From Dehalobacterium sp040766325 (GTDB lineage: Bacteria > Bacillota > Dehalobacteriia > Dehalobacteriales > Dehalobacteriaceae): a stretch of DNA of 43,017 nucleotides. Below, piece after piece: positions 1-7,036 of the stretch. Positions within the stretch are counted from its first letter, which is position 1, and each line of letters starts with the position of its first letter. The notes beneath the pieces were generated by a model. It did no database searches. It was not told the DNA's origin and saw nothing but the letters and a program-made list of their open reading frames with translations. The translations under genes were made by a program, and so were the position numbers. Where the stretch lies: assembly GCA_040766325.1 (NCBI GenBank), contig JAXGQR010000016.1, positions 1-43,017 of the forward strand, read 5' to 3'.

Positions 1-2
1 AA

Positions 3-803
3 AAAGGCAACGTTGAAAACAAAGTCGGTTACCATAGACGTAACTTACTTGTCCCCATACCGCGTTTTCTTAATCTTCCCGATTTTAACCGGCAACTTCT
101 CAATATGTGTGAGGAAGATGCCAAAAGAGAGCATTACCGCCACAACAAAACAATAGAGGAACTGTTTGAGGAAGATTTAAAACATTGTCATCCCCTTCCT
201 GAAATTGAATTCGACCTGAGCGGTAAAAAGGCTGTTACTACTAACAACTGGGGCAAATTTTATTTGAATAAAGGAATGCATGAATATTCGGTATCACCGA
301 AACATGCAAATACAACGGTTAACCTGAAACTGACATCATCGCTTGTTATCGTGATGGATGAAAACTATCGCGAAATCGTAAGACACCGCCGTCTTTACGG
401 CGATACTAAACAGCAGAGCATGGACTGGCTTCCATACCTTAGGCAGCTTTCCATACGACCGCGCGCATTGAAATATTCGGGTATCTATGACATAATGCCG
501 TCTGCAATGAAACAGTTCCTTGAGGGCTGTTCCAATACGGAAACAGGAAAGATCCTTAAAGTTCTGGCAGAACTCACGGACAGAACCGGCTTTGAAAGTG
601 CTCTTAACACTGTCAATCAGGCGCTATGTTATGGGGCATCCGATGCCGATAGTCTGAGAAACCTTTACCGGCGTCTTTACGCCGATGTGCCGGAACTTCC
701 GCCTATGCCGCTTGGTCCGGAAATACCAAAAGTCGGTCAGATGACAACCAACCTTATTGCTTACGACGTCTTCCTGAAAAAGGGAGGTGCCGCAAATGCT
801 TGA
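3..803 (+). CDS. istA: IS21-family transposase IstA, 5'-truncated by window edge
   Basis: C-terminal part of an IstA transposase. The reading frame is open from base 3 and has no start in the window, so the gene begins upstream. The visible part opens with KGNVENKVGYHRRN, which contains the last acidic residue (E) of the DDE catalytic triad in the family signature; the upstream Asp residues lie outside. The remainder is the C-terminal beta-barrel region (LVIVMDENYREIVRH, then LYGDTKQQSMDW). It resembles the complete IstA at 2074-3576 along its length but differs at many positions, so it is a different element and not a duplicate. The stop overlaps the istB start region by 8 nt. IstA makes the DNA cuts and joins and works with the ATPase IstB. 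Product assignment is secure; whether the element is complete cannot be judged. Confidence 0.93.
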   Translation, partial: KGNVENKVGYHRRNLLVPIPRFLNLPDFNRQLLNMCEEDAKREHYRHNKTIEELFEEDLKHCHPLPEIEFDLSGKKAVTTNNWGKFYLNKGMHEYSVSPKHANTTVNLKLTSSLVIVMDENYREIVRHRRLYGDTKQQSMDWLPYLRQLSIRPRALKYSGIYDIMPSAMKQFLEGCSNTETGKILKVLAELTDRTGFESALNTVNQALCYGASDADSLRNLYRRLYADVPELPPMPLGPEIPKVGQMTTNLIAYDVFLKKGGAANA

Positions 804-1563
804 AGATAAAATTATAGACTGTTGCAAAAAACTAAAGTTAAGCCGCAATCTGGCCGATATGGCACAGACAATGGAGGGCGAATCCCATCAGGAGTATTTA
901 TATAAATTATTATCTGCAGAACTAAAAAACCGTGAACAAGGCCGTGTAGCTAAACTGATTAATAATGCAGGCTTCTATAGCATCAAAACATTTGAAGGAT
1001 TCCGTTTTGATGAAATTACCCTTCCTTCAGACCTAACGCCGGAAAGCCTGAAATCCCTTAATTTTGTGAGGGAAAAGAAAAATATTATCATGTACGGCAG
1101 AACAGGAACCGGTAAAACCATGCTTTCAATTGCACTGGGCGTGACTGCCTGTCAAAAAGGCATTCCTGTTAAGTTTTACCGTACCGCAGCATTGGTCAAT
1201 CAACTTTCGGAAGCAAAGAAGGCTGGAACACTCGGAATGTTACTAAAAAAACTGAATAAAGCGTCTATCATTATCCTTGATGAGTGGGGTTACGTACCAT
1301 ACGACCGTACTGGCGCCCAATTGCTCTTTGACTTTCTTTCCGAGATACATGAGCAGAAATCGGTCATTCTTAACACAAACTTGGAATTTTCCCGGTGGGT
1401 TAATGTACTCTATGATGAGCAGATGACTGCCGCCCTTGTAGGCAGGCTTATGCACCACTGCTATCTTCTCTTGTTTCCGGGAGAAAACAACCGTCTAAGG
1501 GAATCCAGCATCAACGACATTTACCGCTCGATAACCTCAACAGACAACAAGGAGGGCCGATGA
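796..1563 (+). CDS. istB: IS21-family helper ATPase IstB
   Basis: 255-residue AAA+ ATPase of the IS21 family, which loads and regulates the IstA transposase on target DNA. Walker A is GRTGTGKT and Walker B is IIILDEWGY, followed by the IstB-typical TNLEFSRW and a sensor/arginine region near GRLMHHC. The start is the ATG at 796: it sits 7 nt after AGGGAGGT (781-788) and gives an N-terminus (MLEDKIIDCCKKLK) aligning with the second IstB (MEELITKYCKKLK). A GTG at 787 lies inside the ribosome binding site and is unlikely. The gene overlaps the end of istA by 8 nt, the usual coupling in IS21. Full length for the family with no visible damage. Confidence 0.93.
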   Translation: MLEDKIIDCCKKLKLSRNLADMAQTMEGESHQEYLYKLLSAELKNREQGRVAKLINNAGFYSIKTFEGFRFDEITLPSDLTPESLKSLNFVREKKNIIMYGRTGTGKTMLSIALGVTACQKGIPVKFYRTAALVNQLSEAKKAGTLGMLLKKLNKASIIILDEWGYVPYDRTGAQLLFDFLSEIHEQKSVILNTNLEFSRWVNVLYDEQMTAALVGRLMHHCYLLLFPGENNRLRESSINDIYRSITSTDNKEGR

Positions 1564-1646
1564 CATAACCAAACACCAATGATTAAAGAACTCGAACACA
1601 GGTATAGTAATATTTCTAGCTGATCTTATAAAAGTACATACCTGGC

Positions 1647-1709
1647 GGCTGTCAAGGGCGAAGCGTAGCGGAGTTCATCGAAGGCGCTAGCCGAAGACCC
1701 TTGACGGCC
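1647..1709. repeat. long-range inverted repeat around a 39-nt loop
   Basis: GGCTGTCAAGGG (1647-1658) pairs with CCCTTGACGGCC (1698-1709), 12 bp with one G-U. The loop contains a second palindrome, GGCGCTAGCC. It lies just 3' of the first istB and is probably part of, or next to, that element's right end. Nearby, AGGGCCATT (1735-1743) and AATGGCCCT (1746-1754) form a second perfect palindrome. Function not known; a transposon end, a folded RNA or a dispersed repeat are all possible. Confidence 0.5.
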
Positions 1710-1880
1710 AGTCAATACCAAAACCCTTAATTCAAGGGCCATTCTAATGGCCCTCTGCCCCCCGGCGAGGGCGGGGTTTCAGGGGCAGAGCCCCTGAGAA
1801 AATCCTCATTTTTCAAAGATCAAAATTGTGATAAATGTCTGCAAAACTCTATTTTTCTGCTGAAAAGTAGAAAATGGAGC

Positions 1881-1936
1881 TTGCAACATTATGGAAAATG
1901 GAGTTGCAATACTATGGAAAAATTATTTGCAACTTT
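1881..1936 (+). repeat. three TTGCAA repeats at 23-nt spacing (IS21 left-end type)
   Basis: TTGCAA begins at 1881, 1904 and 1927, an exact 23-nt period. The first two copies continue with nearly the same bases (CATTATGGAAAATGG and TACTATGGAAAAATT); the third diverges after TTGCAACTTTC. IS21-family ends are known to carry multiple short direct repeats bound by IstA, and these lie directly upstream of the second istA. I did not find matching copies on the right side. Confidence 0.6.
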
Positions 1937-1973
1937 CGGTAAAAAACTCTTGCAAAAAACAACCGAGCAGAAT

Positions 1974-2023
1974 GGAACTTAAAAAATCGAGCATTAAATG
2001 GAAAAATCCATTGCCAGCACCCT
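1974..2023 (+). repeat. left inverted-repeat segments of the second IS21
   Basis: Two blocks, GGAACTTAA and CCAGCACCCT, separated by 31 nt, are repeated in inverted order near the right end (4310-4333), where they are only 5 nt apart. The extra spacing on the left suggests an insertion or an additional internal repeat unit. Confidence 0.5.
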
Positions 2024-2073
2024 TAAAATAAACTACCCTTTTAGTGTCTAAAGCTAAAGGGGGAAAAGAAAGG

Positions 2074-3576
2074 ATGTTGACAATGGAGCAAATATATTTT
2101 ATCAAATATTTGCGAAACCACAAAGGAAAATCACTACGCAAAATTGCTGAAGAAACTGGACATGATTTTGAGACTGTAAAAAAATATACCGAAAAAGCTG
2201 ATTTTAATCTAGAACTTAAGAAAAAACAACAAAGAAAAGGCAAGCTTGATCCTTTTAAAGCCTTAATTGATCAATGGCTTGAACAGGATCAAAAGGCTAA
2301 ACCTAAACAAAGACATACCGCCCAGAGGGTATTTAACCGGCTTAAGGAGCTTTATGGTGAAGAGTTTAATGTCTCAGACCGCTCTATTAGAAAATATGTT
2401 GCCCAAAAGAAAAAGGAACTGGCAGGCGGAACCGATGGATATATACCGTTAGACCATCCTCCGGGAGAAGCCCAGGTAGATTTTGGTGAAGCCCAGTTCA
2501 TAAAGAGGGGTAAAAAGTATTCCGGGTATTATCTCAACATATCATTTCCCTATAGTAACGGCGGCTATTTACAAATATTTAAGGCTCAGAATCAAGAATG
2601 CCTACTAGAAGGGCTAAAAAACATACTTGAGCATATTGGGAAAACCCCTACAAGTATATGGTTTGATAACATGTCAACTGCCGTCAAAGAGATTAAAAAG
2701 CATGGAGAAAGAGATTTAACAAAGGGCTTTGAAAGGTTCATGCTCCATTATGGCTTTTCTACAAACTTTTGTAATCCAAACAGTGGTCATGAAAAAGGCA
2801 ATATAGAGAATAAAGTTGGCTACAATCGACGGAATTTTTTAGTCCCGATCCCTGAATTTGATGACTTTGAAGAATACAATAAAGAATTGCTTAATTTATG
2901 CGATCAGGATATGCAGCGGAAGCATTACAAAAAGTCCGGAACCATTGCGGAACTATTTATGGAAGATAAAAAAGCTATGAATAGTTTGTCCATAGTACCA
3001 TTTGAAGTCTGCCGGCTGGAAGTTGCCAAAGCTGATAACTACGGTAAAGTCAAATTTGAAAATCGTATATACTCGTCCGCCCCTGACTTTGCTGGAAAAC
3101 AGCTCTGGGTCAAAGCAACAGCTAATGAAACCATCTTAATGGACCAGGAATATCAAGAAATAGTACGACATGAGAGGCTATATGGGGAAGAAAAAGAGTC
3201 TATGAAATGGTGTCCATACCTGGAGCTTATGTCAAAAAGACCAATGGCACTTAAATACACCGGCTTTTTCAAAGACCTGCCTTCTACCCTTCAGAACTAC
3301 TTAAGTAAGTGTGAATACGAGCAGAAAAAAGCTGCTCTAAAAGCCCTTACTAAAATGGTCAACGAAACAGACATTACCATTGCAGCTAAAGCGTTTGAAG
3401 AAGCAATTCTAAAAGGGTCTGACGATATTGATAGTATTTGGGCTACATACCTAAGAATGACATCAAAAGCCCTGGATGTTGAGGACTTGATACTTCCGGA
3501 CAAAGTTCCGGAACTTCAAGGGTATCAGATAGACACGACCATTTATGACACACTTCTAAAAACAAGGTGTTCATAA
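2074..3576 (+). CDS. istA: IS21-family transposase IstA, complete
   Basis: About 500 residues, full length for IstA. The N-terminal helix-turn-helix (SLRKIAEETGHDFETVKKY) binds the element ends. The DDE/RNase H-like integrase core follows, with Asp in EAQVDFGEAQF, Asp in WFDNMSTAV and Glu in GHEKGNIENKVG, then a C-terminal beta-barrel. The start is placed at ATG 2074, about 10 nt after GGGGG; ATG 2083, about 9 nt after AAAGG, is equally possible. A GTG at 2044 has no ribosome binding site. The stop abuts the istB ATG directly (TAAATG). No damage is visible, so the element may be active. Confidence 0.95.
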   Translation: MLTMEQIYFIKYLRNHKGKSLRKIAEETGHDFETVKKYTEKADFNLELKKKQQRKGKLDPFKALIDQWLEQDQKAKPKQRHTAQRVFNRLKELYGEEFNVSDRSIRKYVAQKKKELAGGTDGYIPLDHPPGEAQVDFGEAQFIKRGKKYSGYYLNISFPYSNGGYLQIFKAQNQECLLEGLKNILEHIGKTPTSIWFDNMSTAVKEIKKHGERDLTKGFERFMLHYGFSTNFCNPNSGHEKGNIENKVGYNRRNFLVPIPEFDDFEEYNKELLNLCDQDMQRKHYKKSGTIAELFMEDKKAMNSLSIVPFEVCRLEVAKADNYGKVKFENRIYSSAPDFAGKQLWVKATANETILMDQEYQEIVRHERLYGEEKESMKWCPYLELMSKRPMALKYTGFFKDLPSTLQNYLSKCEYEQKKAALKALTKMVNETDITIAAKAFEEAILKGSDDIDSIWATYLRMTSKALDVEDLILPDKVPELQGYQIDTTIYDTLLKTRCS

Positions 3577-4299
3577 ATGGAGGAGTTAATTACAAAATAT
3601 TGCAAAAAGCTTAAGATCGGCAAAGGCTTTTACCAGGGTTACAAGGAGGTAGAAGCCGAAAGCCATGAAGAATTTTTATTAAAATTATTACGCCGCGAAG
3701 TTGAAAACCGGGAAGTTGTAAGAAAAAACAGACTACTAAAAGCTGCTAGCTTCGATGTAATTAAAACTTTTAATGGCTATGCCTTTGATAATATACAAAT
3801 ACCACCGGCAATAACTGTAGAGGATTTAAAGACAGCTGCTTTCGTAAAAAAGAAAGAGAACTTAATTCTTTACGGAGCTGTGGGGACAGGTAAAAGCCAT
3901 TTAGCAACGGCTATAGGAGTTGAAGCTTGCCAACAAGGTAAAAAAGTTAGGTTTTTCAGAACCGCAGCACTTGTAAACCAACTAACAGACGCTAAAGCAG
4001 CCGGAGAATTGAAAAGATTTTTTCGGCAACTCCAAAAATGTGACCTTCTAATCTGTGATGAGTGGGGCTATATACCATTTGAGAAAGAGGGTTCACAGCT
4101 ACTGTTCCAGGTGGTGGCGGAATGTTATGAAAAACGAAGCGTTATAATTACCACTAACCTTGAATTCAGTAAATGGAACGGTATATTTTACGATGAGAAA
4201 ATGACTAGTGCGATTATTGATAGACTTATACATCATAGCCATTTATTAGTCTTTACCGGTAAGAGTTACAGGTTAGCTCACTCTTCCATGAACTGTTAA
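3577..4299 (+). CDS. istB: IS21-family helper ATPase IstB
   Basis: 240-residue AAA+ partner of the IstA immediately upstream; its ATG directly follows the istA stop. Walker A GAVGTGKS, Walker B LLICDEWGYIPF, sensor region TTNLEFSKW, and a C-terminal DRLIHHSHLLVF typical of IstB. It is similar to the IstB at 796-1563 but with many substitutions, confirming two distinct IS21 lineages side by side. Expected role: ATP-dependent target-complex assembly with IstA. Confidence 0.94.
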   Translation: MEELITKYCKKLKIGKGFYQGYKEVEAESHEEFLLKLLRREVENREVVRKNRLLKAASFDVIKTFNGYAFDNIQIPPAITVEDLKTAAFVKKKENLILYGAVGTGKSHLATAIGVEACQQGKKVRFFRTAALVNQLTDAKAAGELKRFFRQLQKCDLLICDEWGYIPFEKEGSQLLFQVVAECYEKRSVIITTNLEFSKWNGIFYDEKMTSAIIDRLIHHSHLLVFTGKSYRLAHSSMNC

Positions 4300-4309
4300 A
4301 TATGGAATT

Positions 4310-4333
4310 AGGGTGCTGGGAAAATTAAGTTCC
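4310..4333 (-). repeat. right inverted-repeat segments of the second IS21
   Basis: AGGGTGCTGG (4310-4319) and TTAAGTTCC (4325-4333), inverted copies of blocks at 2014-2023 and 1974-1982. They start 10 nt after the istB stop codon. The terminal dinucleotide of the element was not resolved. Confidence 0.5.
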
Positions 4334-4429
4334 GAAATGTTAGATTTTTATATTGCCAAATACAGATCCCAATTGATAATTAAATTTTTATTAGAAGATA
4401 TATGTTGTTTGAAAGATCAAACTAAGGAG

Positions 4430-5875
4430 ATGAAAATATCGGAGATGAGAAATGTTAAGATATCTATGCTGCATGATGATGATCTACAACGTATCCATGA
4501 CTATTCAATGAGATTGTTACAGGAGAACGGTATTCTGTTTCATAGCCGGCGTGCAGTGGATATATTTAAAAAGCATGGTTTTAAGGTAATAGGCAATCAG
4601 GTATATTTTATGGAAAAGCAGGTGATAACGGCACTTGAGAAGGCCCCGCCCCATTTCGAAATCCGAGGTCGAGATTGCAAAAAATCCCTGAACTTGGGTG
4701 GAGGCGATTTCGGTGTTCCAGGGCCAATCGGCCCGGTTTATGTTACTGATATTGATCAAGGACGCAGACGAGGTACCCTTAGAGATGTGGAGAATCTGAT
4801 CAAAATCTATCAGGCAAGTAAAGTCATGAATATGAACTCTAATAATGGTGTCGAGGCAAACGACGTGGATATTAATAAGCGTCATTTTAGTATCATGCGT
4901 GTACTTTTGCACCATACGGACAAGCCATTTTATACCAAACTGTTTGATTACACACAAATGCATCAGGCCATGGATATGGTGGAAATCGCTGTGGGCGAAA
5001 AACTGGAGCCTGATGGAAACATATATATGGCTTCAGGTTCCTGTCCTTCCCTTAGTCCCCTTGCCTGGTCGCAAGATGCTGCCGATGCTATTATCGCACT
5101 GGCGGAGCGCGGACAGGCAGTAACTACAGGTACGGCTACTAGTACGGGTATTAGCGGACCTGTAAGATTATTCGGCACGTTGGTATTGCAGAACGCGGAG
5201 CTTATTTCCGGCATTGTACTAGCCCAACTGGTAAATCCGGGAATCCAGTAGGCTACGGCACAGGCGCAACCATGGGCAACATGCATGGTGCTCAATACTG
5301 CTGTGGTTCCCCCTCCAGACTATTGCTTCAGGTAGGATCTCTAGAGATGGGAAAACGTTTTTACCATCTTCCGTCACGTGACCTGCACCTACAGTACGGA
5401 CTCTACATGTCCGGATGTGCAAATGGGTATTGAATCATATGAGGCTGTTATCGGCACCATTTTAGCCGGAGGCGACTATATGCTTTCAGAGATCGGTACC
5501 TTAGCGGGTCTGGAGACTACCTCCTACGAAAAAACCATCATTGATGAGGAGATCACCAGCAGGTTGTTTCATATCAGATGGGGTATGGATGTTTCCGAGG
5601 AGGCCGCCTCCATGGATGTGATTTTGAAAGTAGGTTCCGGCGGTGAATATATTACGGGAGAAGATACCTTGGCACATTTTGGCGAAGAGTGGTATCCCAG
5701 CGTGTCGGACTGGAATGCTAATAGCGAAATGCGCCCGGGTGATGATTATGCTTATGTATTGCGCCGGGCCAATGAGGAATGGAAGAGGCGTCTTGATGAG
5801 GCACCGGCTTCATTGCTGGATGATGCTGTTTCTAAGGAACTGGATCGCTATATTGCACGGCAATCAAGGCCATAG
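4430..5875 (+). pseudogene. MttB-family (COG5598) methylamine/betaine:corrinoid methyltransferase homologue, frameshifted
   Basis: Homologue of trimethylamine:corrinoid methyltransferase MttB, the TIM-barrel family that moves a methyl group from a quaternary or tertiary amine to a corrinoid protein. The first part (to TAG 5249) holds GTLVLQNAELISGIVLAQL; the last part (from about 5380) holds TDSTCPDVQMG and YEKTIIDEE. Between them the homologous frame is shifted: at about 5241 one base is missing (GGAATCCAGTAG would read GTPVG with one base added), and at about 5379 one base is extra. The shifted segment reads VGYGTGATMGNMHG and FYHLPSR, both family-like. The pyrrolysine position region (after LPSR) shows no amber codon, so it belongs to the non-Pyl branch that includes betaine demethylases. 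Start is uncertain (ATG 4430 or 4445). No corrinoid protein gene is nearby. Pseudogene or sequence error; the two indels compensate. Confidence 0.8.
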
Positions 5876-6036
5876 AAATTTATAATGCGAAATATAATTG
5901 AAGCACTTAGGTGTGCTGATTCACTTTCAATATTTTTTATGGTAATATATTTTATTAGCAGAATTTAATAGACTTATTTTCACATGATAAATAAAATAGA
6001 CTATAAATTCAATAAACTATATTGATCACAAAATTT

Positions 6037-6067
6037 AAAAGCACCTCATATGAGATGCTTTTTTAGT
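6037..6067 (+). terminator. intrinsic terminator after the MttB-like gene
   Basis: AAAAGCACCTCATATGAGATGCTTTTTT: stem AAAAGCA/TGCTTTT extended by TCATATGA, followed by a T-run. It lies about 160 nt after the stop of the broken methyltransferase gene. Confidence 0.75.
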
Positions 6068-6256
6068 TTTTATTTCAATTCGTGCTTTCATCCAGGTAAA
6101 CATAGTTCTTGGCATCAGGTGGAGTTTAGCTCCATCTAATTAATGAATAGAAATCGCTCCCCGCTTACAGAAGGGGTTTCTTACGGACGGTAGTGGCAGC
6201 AAGTTTATTTGATCAACGAATAAAGATTAAGAGTAGATGAAAGGAGAAAAATTCAC
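6068..6256 (+). other. gene-free, hairpin-rich segment before the ABC exporter
   Basis: The region 5876-6256 has no gene. After the terminator it contains AGGTGGAG-TTTA-GCTCCATCT (about 6117-6137) and CCCC-gcttacagaa-GGGG (about 6159-6176) followed by TTTCTTACGG. It could be a cis-acting RNA leader for the exporter or the eroded end of an insertion element; it matches no riboswitch consensus I know. The ribosome binding site AAGGAG (6240-6245) for the ATPase closes the segment. Confidence 0.35.
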
Positions 6257-7036
6257 ATGGAACAGGTCCTGATTAAGACCCATCAACTGACGAAGCGCTA
6301 CGGCACTGTCACGGTGGTAAATGATCTTAACCTTGAGGTTAAAGGTGGAGAAATATATGGCTTTTTGGGTCCCAACGGATCAGGGAAAACCACCACAATA
6401 AAAATGCTGACCGGTTTGTTGGAACCTAGTGTAGGCGAGGCTTATATCTGTGGTTATGATATTAGAAAGCAGCCAAATGAAGCGAAAGCTCTGATGGCCT
6501 ACGTGCCCGATCAGCCTAAATTATACGGTAAACTGTCGGCTCGAGAATTTTTACTTTTGGTGGCCTCCCTGTATCGCATGCCTAAAGAGATCAGTATCCA
6601 ACGCGCTGAGATGTTAATGGAGATGTTTGGCCTTGCAGATCGTGCCGATGAACTCTTAGAGGGTTTTTCTCATGGTATGCGTCAGAAAGTAGTGCTGTCA
6701 TCGGCTCTTATCCATCAACCTCAGGTCATACTCTTGGATGAACCAACCGTCGGTCTTGATCCGGCTAGTGCACGCTTACTTAAGGACATCTTACTAGAAC
6801 TAGCAAAACAAGGGGTGGCTGTTTTTATTTCCACCCATATCCTGGAGATCGCGGAGCGAATGTGTCATCGGGTTGGTATTCTCAAAGGCGGAAAAATGAT
6901 TGCTCAGGGTAGCCCGGAGGAATTGCGCCAATCGACCGGTCACGCAAGGGAAAGCCTGGAAGATATATTTCTTGAGCTTACGGGGGGCCATGAAAATGAT
7001 GAGTTGATCAAAAGTCTGGAGGGAGATAGCCAGTGA
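6257..7036 (+). CDS. ABC transporter ATP-binding protein (ABC-2 type exporter)
   Basis: 259-residue nucleotide-binding subunit of an exporter. Walker A GPNGSGKTT, ABC signature GFSHGMRQ, Walker B VILLDEPTVGLDP and switch His in STHILE are all present. The C-terminal piece after the H-loop resembles ABC-2 drug/antibiotic or Gld-type ATPases. ATG 6257 follows AAGGAG by 11 nt. Its stop overlaps the GTG start of the permease gene (GTGA, 7033-7036), so the two are translated as a unit and form one transporter. Substrate cannot be read from sequence. Confidence 0.92.
   Translation: MEQVLIKTHQLTKRYGTVTVVNDLNLEVKGGEIYGFLGPNGSGKTTTIKMLTGLLEPSVGEAYICGYDIRKQPNEAKALMAYVPDQPKLYGKLSAREFLLLVASLYRMPKEISIQRAEMLMEMFGLADRADELLEGFSHGMRQKVVLSSALIHQPQVILLDEPTVGLDPASARLLKDILLELAKQGVAVFISTHILEIAERMCHRVGILKGGKMIAQGSPEELRQSTGHARESLEDIFLELTGGHENDELIKSLEGDSQ

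Larger units (their letters stand above)
1564..2073. other. gene-free junction between two IS21 elements
   Basis: 510 bases without a credible gene. It should hold the right end of the first IS21 element and the left end of the second. It contains a long stem-loop (1647-1709), a 20-bp palindrome (1735-1754), a GC-rich stretch around 1755-1800 unlike the AT-rich surroundings, and three regularly spaced repeats (1881-1936) before istA of the second element. The exact end of the first element could not be fixed because its left end is outside the window. Confidence 0.6.
1881..4333 (+). mobile_element. IS21-family insertion sequence (approximate limits)
   Basis: Complete istA and istB (2074-4299) flanked by partial inverted repeats. 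GGAACTTAA (1974-1982) and CCAGCACCCT (2014-2023) on the left recur inverted on the right as AGGGTGCTGG (4310-4319) and TTAAGTTCC (4325-4333). Direct repeats of 23-nt period mark the left end. The outermost bases and any target-site duplication could not be identified, so the limits are approximate. The element sits immediately upstream of the broken MttB-like gene. Confidence 0.7.

Noticed and set aside
5249..5350. Amber (TAG) codons in an MttB homologue as pyrrolysine readthrough
   Set aside because: The sequence around the TAGs in that frame has no family similarity, while the shifted frame does; there are three TAGs in about 100 nt, and none is at the usual Pyl position. Two compensating indels explain it better.
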